5,147 nt of DNA from Endomicrobiia bacterium (GTDB lineage: Bacteria > Elusimicrobiota > Endomicrobiia > Endomicrobiales > Endomicrobiaceae). The notes under the pieces were generated by a model, which had not been told where the DNA came from, did no database searches, and worked only from the letters and a program-made list of their open reading frames with translations. How positions within the stretch are numbered: position 1 is the stretch's first letter; the number at the start of each line of letters is the position of its first letter. Location: assembly GCA_025998355.1 (NCBI GenBank), contig BNVV01000077.1, positions 1-5,147 on the forward strand, given 5' to 3'. This document shows positions 1 to 5,147 of the stretch, one piece after another. The position numbers and the translations under genes were made by a program.

Positions 1-113
1 AAAAGGTTCAAAATAGTCTAAAAAGATAGATAAGTAATAGCAAAAGACGCTTTGGACTGCGATTTAACTTGATTGCAGGTATTTGTAATTCTGAATTTAA
101 TACTTAGTTATGC

Positions 114-119
114 AAGAGG
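114..119 (+). promoter_or_regulatory. Shine-Dalgarno site of the M42 peptidase gene
   Basis: AAGAGG lies 7 bases before the ATG at 127 and 4 bases before an in-frame TTG at 124. It is the only good ribosome binding site near the N-terminus of this gene. It argues for a start at 127 rather than at the first possible start, TTG at 73, which follows an in-frame TGA and has no SD before it. Confidence 0.6.
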
Positions 120-126
120 TCTATTG

Positions 127-1149
127 ATGTCTGACGGAATTTCGGGCTATGAAGAGAATGTCGCAAAAATTATAACAAATGCTCTTTCTGGAATATGCAC
201 AAGCGTTGAGACCGATAATTTTGGAAATGTTATTGGAAAAATAAGCAAAGGCAAAAAGAAAATAATGATTGCCTCTCATATGGACGAAATTGGTATGGTT
301 GTAAAACATATCGATAAAAATGGATACATATACTTCATTAAAGTCGGCGGGATAAATGATTCTATTCTCCCCGGGAAAATAGTAAAAATTATTAATAAAA
401 AAGGCGCATTTATAACAGGACTAATAGGAACAAAACCTCCTCATTTAATGACGGCCGAAGAAACAAAACAACCTATTGTGTATACAAATATGTTTATAGA
501 TGTAGGTCTTTCATCAAAGAATGAAGTATTAAAAGTTTTAGATATAGGCGACCAAATAATTTTTGAACCCAACGCAGGCGTATTAAATGGTGACTTTTGT
601 TATGGTAAAGCAGCAGACAACAGAATAAGTTGTTATGCTATGTTAAAAGTGATGGAAGCGCTTGCAAAAATAGAATATCTTAACGCAGAGATTTACGCAT
701 GCGCTACTGCGCAAGAGGAAGTTGGTCTAAAAGGTGGAAAGACTTCTTCTTTTAAAATCAATCCTGATTTTGCCCTTATTATCGACACTACTGTTGCAGG
801 TGATATGCCCGGAATCGAAGAAAAAGTTTCAGATTTAAAACTTGGGAAAGGTGTTGTCATAACCATGATAGAAGCTTCTGGGAGAGGAACTATAGTTCCT
901 CAGAAAGTTCGTAAACTTATGCTTGAAGTCGCACTTGCAAATAATATTCCACATCAAATAGATATAATCGATGGAGGTATGACCGACGGCGCTATAGTAT
1001 ACACAAACAGGGAAGGTATTCTCACGGGAATTTTAAGCATTCCTACAAGGTATATTCACGCGCCAACATCTGTTTTCAATACTAAAGACATAAATTCAAC
1101 AATTGATTTAGCAGTTAAAACCATAGAAAAAGTGGCAGAAGAACTTTGA
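127..1149 (+). CDS. M42 family metallo-aminopeptidase (glutamyl aminopeptidase/endoglucanase-like)
   Basis: This is a cytoplasmic di-metal aminopeptidase that, as known for family M42 (FrvX/YsdC/TET-like), trims N-terminal residues from short peptides, usually as a large oligomer. Numbered from the ATG at 127 (340 aa), the full catalytic set is visible: ASHMDE with H51 and D53, AADNR with bridging D164, the TAQEE pair E197/E198, D220 in IIDTT, and RYIHAP with H311. An N-terminal DGISGYEEN motif is also typical. The insert from about 60 to 155 fits the PA-like dimerisation/lid domain of the family. The start is uncertain. ATG 127 has an SD, but many family members carry about 10 more residues before DGISG, and the frame is open back to TTG 73 (358 aa). 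The stop overlaps the next gene by 4 bases, so the two are probably co-translated. Substrate preference cannot be read from the sequence. The family call is firm. Confidence 0.93.
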   Translation: MSDGISGYEENVAKIITNALSGICTSVETDNFGNVIGKISKGKKKIMIASHMDEIGMVVKHIDKNGYIYFIKVGGINDSILPGKIVKIINKKGAFITGLIGTKPPHLMTAEETKQPIVYTNMFIDVGLSSKNEVLKVLDIGDQIIFEPNAGVLNGDFCYGKAADNRISCYAMLKVMEALAKIEYLNAEIYACATAQEEVGLKGGKTSSFKINPDFALIIDTTVAGDMPGIEEKVSDLKLGKGVVITMIEASGRGTIVPQKVRKLMLEVALANNIPHQIDIIDGGMTDGAIVYTNREGILTGILSIPTRYIHAPTSVFNTKDINSTIDLAVKTIEKVAEEL

Positions 1150-1970
1150 GTTTAAATTTTTGTATCCTTGCAAGTGGGTCAAGCGGTAATTGCTCAGTAA
1201 TCTGGGACGAAAAAACCGCTGTTTTAATTGACTGTGGCTGCAGTTCTAAATATGTGGTCGAAAATCTTAATAAATTAGGACTTCTCCCTAAAAATTTAAC
1301 AGCAGCATTCATAACGCATGCACATACTGATCATTTAAGCGCTTCTGGGCTTGGCCTTCTTTGGAAAAATAATATTCCGATTTATTTACATGAAGACTCT
1401 TATGAAGATATCTATAAAAAATATGGTAGTAAAATTGAGGAATGTGTTAGCATACCTTTTTACAAAAATGTCGAAATTCAAAATATTCTTGTAGAATCTT
1501 TCGACGCTTACCACAAAGATGCAAATGTTTCCCACACGTTTGGGTTTACTTTTTCTTCCACACTAAATGCAAGAAAATATAAGATAGGTTATCTGACAGA
1601 TACCGGAAAAATCTGCAGCGCTATCATAAAAAAATTAATAAACAGTAATATTTTAGTCATAGAGTCAAATTATAATAGAATGATGTTAGATTTAAGTTTT
1701 AGACCTTATGATAATAAAAAGTGGACGGCAAGTAGTTGGGGACATTTATCAAATGAAGACGCTGCAGATGCTATTTGTGCAATTAAGCAACTTTCTACAA
1801 GCAAAGACAGTCTAAAGTATGTTTTTCTAGCGCATATAAGCCAACACCACAATACGCACGATATTGCAATGAAAACGGCCAAAGAAATACTTTTAAGCAA
1901 AGGCATCAACGATATAAAACTACTTACCGCTAAAAGAAAACAGAAATCCCCGACAATACGAATCAGTTAA
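1146..1970 (+). CDS. MBL-fold metallohydrolase, WalJ/YycJ-like
   Basis: This 274-aa protein has the metallo-beta-lactamase fold and was probably a cytoplasmic di-metal phosphodiesterase or nuclease. Visible motifs in order are the family-typical N-terminus LASGSSGN (8-15), THAHTDH (H58, H60, D62, H63 of the HxHxDH signature), a later metal-ligand candidate H123, YLTDTG with D152, ESNYN (173-177), GHLSN with H200, and LAHIS..HN (228-236). This order matches the WalJ/YycJ/VicX group, for which a 5'-to-3' exonuclease role has been described in Gram-positive bacteria; the substrate here is inferred. The start is TTG at 1146, inside the TTGA overlap with the peptidase stop. No closer ATG keeps the LASGSSGN motif, and the SD is weak (GAAGAA-like), so translational coupling is likely. 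The length is slightly above the usual 260 or so residues. The family call is strong and the physiological role is uncertain. Confidence 0.92.
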   Translation: MSLNFCILASGSSGNCSVIWDEKTAVLIDCGCSSKYVVENLNKLGLLPKNLTAAFITHAHTDHLSASGLGLLWKNNIPIYLHEDSYEDIYKKYGSKIEECVSIPFYKNVEIQNILVESFDAYHKDANVSHTFGFTFSSTLNARKYKIGYLTDTGKICSAIIKKLINSNILVIESNYNRMMLDLSFRPYDNKKWTASSWGHLSNEDAADAICAIKQLSTSKDSLKYVFLAHISQHHNTHDIAMKTAKEILLSKGINDIKLLTAKRKQKSPTIRIS

Positions 1971-2043
1971 TATGTATGGCACTTCCCTTTTTTGTAAAAT
2001 TTAAAAACACATATTGTGGACTGTTTTTTGTCGTTTAAGATTA

Positions 2044-2070
2044 GGTTTGCAGTTAAAGATACAGCAAACC
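2044..2070. repeat. Inverted repeat / stem-loop after the MBL gene
   Basis: GGTTTGC (2044-2050) pairs perfectly with GCAAACC (2064-2070). Two further pairs (GT/AC) follow after an A-A mismatch, leaving a 7-base loop. No T-run follows on either strand, so it does not look like a classical intrinsic terminator. It lies 74 bases after the MBL stop and could still act in 3'-end protection. Confidence 0.4.
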
Positions 2071-2135
2071 GCAAAAAGATGATTTTATATATAAAAATAT
2101 GCCGTTTATTAAAAGTCCATCGTTGTTTTAATCCG

Positions 2136-2154
2136 TTTGTCTTTGTTTGACAAA
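2136..2154. repeat. Inverted repeat / stem-loop upstream of folD
   Basis: TTTGTC (2136-2141) and GACAAA (2149-2154) form a perfect 6-bp stem with a 7-base loop. The right arm contains TTGACA (2147-2152), a perfect -35 hexamer, but no good -10 lies 16-18 bases downstream. It may be an operator-like dyad or chance in AT-rich DNA. Confidence 0.3.
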
Positions 2155-2178
2155 AGTCCAATATGCTGTGAGATCCTA

Positions 2179-2207
2179 CATACATTTGCAAAATGTTGAA
2201 ATATTAT
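2179..2207 (+). promoter_or_regulatory. Possible folD promoter
   Basis: TATTAT at 2202-2207 matches the -10 consensus at five of six positions and lies about 73 bases before the folD ATG. The hexamer 17 bases upstream, CATACA (2179-2184), matches the -35 consensus at only three positions. folD needs its own promoter if the spacer really separates it from the upstream pair. The site is weak and is given only as a candidate. Confidence 0.2.
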
Positions 2208-2279
2208 GTACACTCGTGCGTGGTTAGGCTTGGGACAAAGTAGTTCCGGTTTAACGATACGCCAATATTTGAGATAAAA

Positions 2280-3146
2280 ATGAATTTAATTGACGGTAGG
2301 AAAATATCAAACAATAGAAGAGAAGAAATAAAAACAAAAGTAAATGAGATTAAGCGGGAAACAGGAAAAACGCCGGGTCTTGCGACAATTTTAGTGGGCG
2401 ACGATCCTGCAAGCCAAGTCTATATCAAGTCAAAAATTAAAGCATGCGAAGATGCGCAAATAAGATCTTTTCATCATAACCTTAGCGGAAACTCGTCTAA
2501 CGAGGATATTATTAATTTGATAGGAGAGCTAAATAACAATTCTGAAGTCGATGGTATTTTGTTGCAGCTTCCTCTTCCAAACAGCAGAGAGGCTGGAGAC
2601 TGTATCAATGCGATAAGTCCTTTAAAAGATGTTGACGGATTGCATCCTTTCAACGCAGGTCTCCTTAATTTATCAAAAAACTGGGACGAAGTAATTAAAA
2701 AAAATATTTTGGTTTCATGTACGCCGCTTGGTGTTATATACATGCTGTATAAATCAAACATACCAATAGAAGGTAAAAACGCAATTGTTATAGGAAGATC
2801 TAATCTCGTAGGCAAACCACTTTCTATGCTTTTACTTGCAAACAATGCAACGGTTATAATGGCGCACTCTAAAACAAAAAATTTAAAAGAGATTTGCAAA
2901 ACCGCAGATATTGTTGTTGCAGCTATTGGCAAACCGAAATTTTTAAACAAAGAATTTATCAAAGACGGAGCCGTAGTTGTTGACATCGGAATAAATAGAA
3001 CAGTTGATGGTCTAATTGGCGATGTTGATTTTGATTCAGTTAGGAATATGAATATAGAAATAACACCTGTGCCGGGAGGCGTAGGTCCTATGACTATAAC
3101 AATGCTTTTAGAAAATACTTTAAAAGCATTTAAAAACAGAAAGTAA
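2280..3146 (+). CDS. folD: Bifunctional methylenetetrahydrofolate dehydrogenase / methenyl-THF cyclohydrolase FolD
   Basis: This 288-aa cytoplasmic enzyme interconverts 5,10-methylene-THF, 5,10-methenyl-THF and 10-formyl-THF, using NAD(P)+ in the dehydrogenase step. It supplies one-carbon units for purines and formyl-Met-tRNA. Length and motifs are those of a complete FolD: LVGDDPASQVYIKSK (38-52) with the catalytic YxxxK pair Y48/K52, DGILLQLPLP (91-100), KDVDGLHP with D119, the Rossmann-fold cofactor loop GRSNLVGKP (172-180), and the C-terminal signature PVPGGVGPMT (263-272). The segment around 131-142 (SKNWDEVIKKN) seems slightly longer than in common FolDs. ATG 2280 is well placed for the family N-terminus, but its SD (GAG at 2271-2273) is weak. 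Neither neighbour is a folate gene, and xseA/xseB, frequent folD neighbours, are not visible here. Identification is secure. Confidence 0.97.
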   Translation: MNLIDGRKISNNRREEIKTKVNEIKRETGKTPGLATILVGDDPASQVYIKSKIKACEDAQIRSFHHNLSGNSSNEDIINLIGELNNNSEVDGILLQLPLPNSREAGDCINAISPLKDVDGLHPFNAGLLNLSKNWDEVIKKNILVSCTPLGVIYMLYKSNIPIEGKNAIVIGRSNLVGKPLSMLLLANNATVIMAHSKTKNLKEICKTADIVVAAIGKPKFLNKEFIKDGAVVVDIGINRTVDGLIGDVDFDSVRNMNIEITPVPGGVGPMTITMLLENTLKAFKNRK

Positions 3147-3176
3147 ACACTACCGGTGTCTCTAAAACTATTAAAG

Positions 3177-3200
3177 CCGCTGTAAATTCCGCTGTCAATT
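3177..3200. repeat. 12-base tandem duplication
   Basis: CCGCTGTAAATT (3177-3188) is followed directly by CCGCTGTCAATT (3189-3200), with one mismatch in twelve. In the frame ending at 3205 it encodes AVNS twice. No function can be assigned. Confidence 0.7.
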
Positions 3201-3255
3201 CTTGAGTTTGTTTTGGTATTTTGCAGCAAATTCCCTTTTTCGCAAAAGAGGTGAT

Positions 3256-3402
3256 ATGTGTAGCTTGACGCGGGTATTGATTTTTGTAGCATGGCAGCTC
3301 CTCTTTTTTCAAAAAAAAAGGGGTGATAGTGAGGTATTTATTAGACGTTTTCCCAAAATCAAAACAGATACTTATTTTTATCAAAAGGAGAAAAATGTAT
3401 GA
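3256..3402 (+). CDS. Possible small ORF (48 aa) overlapping the surface protein start
   Basis: ATG at 3256 follows a very strong SD-like run (AAGAGGTGAT), though the core is only 4 bases away, which is short. The product would be a basic peptide with a hydrophobic segment LTRVLIFVAWQLLFF (about residues 4-18), then QKKRGD and a charged tail. It would be a candidate single-span membrane or leader peptide. Its TGA lies in ATGA (3399-3402), overlapping the next start, the arrangement seen in translational coupling. I recognise no family. Against it: the frame may be open by chance, the next gene has its own good SD, and the ORF contains the A9 tract. A second overlapping ORF from GTG at 3329 (about 52 codons) is equally unproven. 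Confidence 0.22.
   Translation: MCSLTRVLIFVAWQLLFFQKKRGDSEVFIRRFPKIKTDTYFYQKEKNV
3265..3292 (+). promoter_or_regulatory. Possible sigma70-type promoter of the surface protein gene
   Basis: TTGACG (3265-3270) matches the -35 consensus at five of six positions. A 16-base spacer leads to TAGCAT (3287-3292), four of six for the -10. Transcription would begin near 3299, so the message would start almost at the T/A hairpin at 3300-3323. This would also exclude translation of the ORF starting at 3256 from this promoter. Unverified. Confidence 0.3.
3300..3323 (+). promoter_or_regulatory. Hairpin that can mask an SD-like sequence; contains A9 tract
   Basis: CCTCTTTTTT (3300-3309) can pair with AAAAAAGGGG (3314-3323) over ten base pairs (one GU) with a CAAA loop. 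The 3' arm includes the G-run of the SD-like AAAAGGGGTGATA. Nine consecutive A at 3311-3319 form the longest homopolymer I see in the window. It is not followed by a T-run on the + strand, so it is not an obvious terminator. It could be a translation-control or mRNA-stability element. Confidence 0.35.
3383..3390 (+). promoter_or_regulatory. Shine-Dalgarno site of the surface protein gene
   Basis: AAAAGGAG lies 8 bases before ATG 3399 and 4 bases before another ATG at 3395. The 3395 frame closes after 29 codons, while 3399 opens a frame that stays open to the window edge and begins with a signal peptide. This decides the start. Confidence 0.8.
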
Positions 3403-5147
3403 AAAGAACAAAGTATCTAAGCAGACTGGCAGAAAAAAGAACGAGGAATGCATTAACAATAATAGCAATGCTTGCTTGCACTAGCATTTGTTTAGGAGAG
3501 CATACAATAACGATTGACTTTGCTCTTACTCCTGTTATTCGTGATGGACGGAGAGCTTTCCCTTTTGTCGCTGGTAATTCTGATAAACCGAATGGAACCG
3601 TGAATGATGCTGACATATTTCCCCTAGACCCAAACAATAATACTTTAATTATCAAAGAAGGAGCAAAAGTTGGAGATGCAAGCGGCGCCTTTATTGATGT
3701 TGGTAGTCCTTTTACATCGATGACAGGCAACAAAATTATTGTAAACGGAGGCGATTTTAACAATAATGACATTTTAGGCGCCTGTTCTTTTGCCTTAAGA
3801 GGTGTTGATGTTGAGGGTAATACAGTTGAAATTAATGCAGGAAACAATATAAATTATGTTTGTGGCGGATATACAAAAAATGGAACAGCTTCTGATAATA
3901 AAGTATTTATAAAAAACAAAGTGACAATTAGACAAAATGTTCTTGGTGGTTGTTCTAATCATGGAGATGTTAAAAATAATGAGGTTACAATCACTGGCGC
4001 AACCGTTGGCGGATATGTTATTGGCGGTTTTGTTGAGACTAAAGGAAACGCAGAAAACAATAAAGTTATAATTAATGACGGAAGGGTTGAAGAAAATGTT
4101 CATGGCGGTCGTGTTAACGGTAAAGGAAACGCAGAAAACAATAAAGTTATAATTAATGGCGGAAGGGTTGAAAGAAATGTTCATGGCGGTTTTGTTAACG
4201 GTAACGGAAACGCAGAAAATAATAACGTTATAATTAATGGCGGAAGGGTTGAAGAAAATGTTTCTGGCGGTGTTGTTTATGGCAAAGACAAGGGCAATGC
4301 CACTGGTAACACAGTAACTGTCGCAGGGACCCCAGAATTTGGAAACAAAACAATACTATGCGGGGGCATTGGTGCTAACGAGAGCTCTGACGCATTTACA
4401 GGCAATACATTAATTATTAAAGAAACAAAGGCAATTGCAGTAAAAGGAATAAGTAATTTTGAAAATTATGAATTTTACTTGCCGCAATATGTAAAGCCCC
4501 AAGAGCCAATTTTGACAGCAAGAGATGGCGGTTGCAGTTGGTATAAACTTTACAGATACGAACAACTCCCGGAAGGCGAAATTGATAATAGACCACTAGA
4601 CTATGGCTATACTGACCCTTGCCCCGTAAAACTCCTAAAAACCAACATAACCATATGCTCTAAGGGAGTAATAGACAAAGGAACAAAATATACATTGATA
4701 CGCAGTCTGCAAGGATTTGACGGAATAAGCAAAGAGTGCAAGTCTAAAAACACTGGCCCAGTGGTGTATAAATGGGATTTAGAAATAGCAGACAACAAAG
4801 ATTTGGCAACAACAGCTGGTGGCGAAGGAGCTGGTAGTGGTAGCCTAGCACAAGCTGCTGGAGGAGCTAGTGGCAAAGGAAAAGATTTAGTAGCCACACT
4901 AGCGCAAAAGAGCATAGCACCTGGAGCAAAAGCACTGTGCATTGGACATGGAACAGGAATTTTACTGACAAACGATGGACTGGACTGTATATTAAGGGCT
5001 TTAGAAGAGCAAGAAAGATTACTTGACAAGCGCAAAAAGCATATAGAAGCATTTGCTGGGGGAAGTCTAAGTAAGTCAAACTACAAAACAGACAAAACAA
5101 ACCCGCAAGAGACAGAAACAAAATTGTCAGTTGCAGGAGCTAGAATG
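3399..5147 (+). CDS. Repeat-rich autotransporter-like surface protein (5' part, cut by window end)
   Basis: 583 codons are open to the edge without a stop. Residues 1-33 look like a Sec signal peptide: a long basic n-region (MKRTKYLSRLAEKRTR), a hydrophobic core ALTIIAMLACTSICLG, and likely cleavage near G33. MLAC is a poor lipobox, so a lipoprotein is less likely. Residues about 81-365 are roughly ten tandem units of 27-31 aa with the pattern NxVxIxxG...GG, which suggests a beta-solenoid passenger. Next come a non-repeat region with four Cys (379, 408, 420, 447), a Gly/Ala/Ser linker (473-495), and a charged helix (about 531-552, LRALEEQERLLDKRKK) that ends before LSVAGARM at the window edge. 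Passenger, linker and helix in this order are what precede a type V outer-membrane beta-barrel, so I infer an autotransporter; the barrel itself is not in view. Ten Cys after the signal peptide is unusual for such passengers. I recognise no specific function. Adhesion or surface display is a guess. Confidence 0.8.
   Translation, partial: MKRTKYLSRLAEKRTRNALTIIAMLACTSICLGEHTITIDFALTPVIRDGRRAFPFVAGNSDKPNGTVNDADIFPLDPNNNTLIIKEGAKVGDASGAFIDVGSPFTSMTGNKIIVNGGDFNNNDILGACSFALRGVDVEGNTVEINAGNNINYVCGGYTKNGTASDNKVFIKNKVTIRQNVLGGCSNHGDVKNNEVTITGATVGGYVIGGFVETKGNAENNKVIINDGRVEENVHGGRVNGKGNAENNKVIINGGRVERNVHGGFVNGNGNAENNNVIINGGRVEENVSGGVVYGKDKGNATGNTVTVAGTPEFGNKTILCGGIGANESSDAFTGNTLIIKETKAIAVKGISNFENYEFYLPQYVKPQEPILTARDGGCSWYKLYRYEQLPEGEIDNRPLDYGYTDPCPVKLLKTNITICSKGVIDKGTKYTLIRSLQGFDGISKECKSKNTGPVVYKWDLEIADNKDLATTAGGEGAGSGSLAQAAGGASGKGKDLVATLAQKSIAPGAKALCIGHGTGILLTNDGLDCILRALEEQERLLDKRKKHIEAFAGGSLSKSNYKTDKTNPQETETKLSVAGARM
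3639..4493 (+). repeat. Array of about ten degenerate protein repeats
   Basis: Units begin at NTLII, NKIIV, NTVEI, NKVFI, NEVTI, NKVII, NKVII, NNVII, NTVTV and NTLII. Each has a V/I-rich strand, usually a G or GG turn, and a polar loop, with spacing of about 26-32 residues. Outer units are diverged in DNA; the central three are nearly identical. The regular strand-turn pattern fits a beta-helix/solenoid, which is an inference from periodicity only. Confidence 0.7.
4044..4292 (+). repeat. Three near-identical 81-base tandem repeats
   Basis: Copies start at 4044, 4125 and 4206, each with GGAAACGCAGAAAA. The first two are exactly 81 bases (27 codons) and the third is 87, with two extra codons. 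Copies 1 and 2 differ at 6 of 81 bases. The period is a multiple of three, so gain or loss of copies keeps the frame. This is the youngest part of the larger repeat array. Confidence 0.92.

Larger units (their letters stand above)
1971..2279 (+). other. Spacer of about 310 bases without an intact gene
   Basis: All three forward frames are broken by several stops, and no reading I made gives a recognisable protein. The spacer holds two short perfect inverted repeats (at 2044-2070 and 2136-2154), a weaker hairpin (2232-2247, GGGAC/GTTCC with one GU pair and a 6-base loop), and a 9-base direct repeat AAAAGTCCA at 2111-2119 and 2152-2160. It is longer than expected between housekeeping genes and could be a decayed gene, a folD leader or plain spacer. 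I cannot choose between these. Confidence 0.5.
3244..3328 (+). repeat. SD-like direct repeat pair, 72 bases apart
   Basis: AAAAGAGGTGATA (3244-3256) and AAAAGGGGTGATA (3316-3328) are identical at 12 of 13 positions. Both are close to the full complement of the 16S rRNA 3' end (AAGGAGGTGAT). Each is preceded by a pyrimidine run (3231-3241 and 3299-3310). The 72-base period keeps frame, so one reading gives KRGD at both copies. It may be a duplicated translation-initiation module or a small repeated element. Confidence 0.5.
3147..3398 (+). other. Structured leader/spacer between folD and the surface protein gene
   Basis: This stretch of about 250 bases has no recognised gene and no clear intrinsic terminator for folD. 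It holds a tandem 12-mer, a pair of SD-like direct repeats, a T/A hairpin, a possible promoter and a short ORF, each listed separately. The frame from 3134 to 3205, offset from folD, reads as a 23-residue tail ending in AAVNSAVNS and a stop. It has no start codon and could be a gene remnant or chance. Confidence 0.55.

Noticed and set aside
2147..2181. Perfect -35 hexamer TTGACA as folD promoter
   Set aside because: No -10-like hexamer lies at 16-18 bases downstream; the sequence there is GAGATC-like.
2208..2279. Possible tRNA or folate (THF) riboswitch before folD
   Set aside because: There is no T-arm GGTTCRA sequence or cloverleaf, and none of the THF riboswitch core sequence I know is visible.
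3218..3241. Intrinsic terminator for folD (TTTGCAGCAAA then T5)
   Set aside because: The dyad allows only about four pairs with a tight loop, and the T-run is separated by TTCCC. It is too weak to call.
2474..3292. 272-codon open frame on the minus strand
   Set aside because: It lies almost fully antisense to folD, whose motifs are unambiguous. The minus product is Ser/Ile/Phe-rich without recognisable motifs, as expected for a shadow frame.
3359..3847. 162-codon open frame on the minus strand
   Set aside because: It is antisense to the signal peptide and first repeats of the surface protein. It has no family motif, and the + strand has the SD and the periodic repeats.
3795..4184. 129-codon minus-strand frame with internal repeats
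   Set aside because: Its repeats are simply the complement of the tandem repeats in the + strand gene.
4044..4292. CRISPR-like array
   Set aside because: The repeats are contiguous 81-base units without unique spacers and are in frame within a coding sequence.
4607..5121. Minus-strand frames of 142 and 84 codons
   Set aside because: They are antisense to the intact + strand frame and have no motifs. The 84-codon one is hydrophobic only because the + strand is purine-rich.

Overview
The window is AT-rich bacterial DNA with all supported genes on the + strand: two overlapping hydrolase genes, a folate gene, and the 5' part of a large surface protein that runs off the right edge. The last gene has a signal peptide, a repeat-built passenger and a helical linker. 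This is an autotransporter-like layout and implies a diderm cell with an outer membrane. The composition and this style of Asn/Gly-rich repeat protein remind me of Endomicrobium-type Elusimicrobiota, but that is a weak inference and not proof of taxon.

Region 1-1970: after a short non-coding leader comes an M42-family metallo-aminopeptidase with all expected metal and catalytic residues. Its stop codon overlaps the TTG start of a metallo-beta-lactamase-fold hydrolase of the WalJ/YycJ type, so the pair is probably one translationally coupled operon.

Region 1971-3146: a spacer of about 310 bases with stop codons in all forward frames and several short hairpins precedes folD. FolD is intact and is the bifunctional methylene-THF dehydrogenase/cyclohydrolase of one-carbon metabolism. 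It looks separately transcribed from the upstream pair.

Region 3147-5147: a spacer of about 250 bases is unusually structured. It holds a 12-base tandem repeat and two near-identical SD-like motifs 72 bases apart. It also holds a T/A hairpin with an A9 tract that could hide the second SD-like motif, a possible promoter, and a 48-codon ORF whose stop overlaps the next start (ATGA). The surface protein gene follows with a strong SD. Its passenger is about ten tandem units of roughly 27-31 residues, three of them almost identical in DNA. A Cys-containing non-repeat region, a Gly/Ala linker and a charged helix come next, and the window ends where a C-terminal barrel would be expected to begin.

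The first three genes are ordinary housekeeping genes. The parts worth a second look are the leader and repeat architecture of the surface protein.
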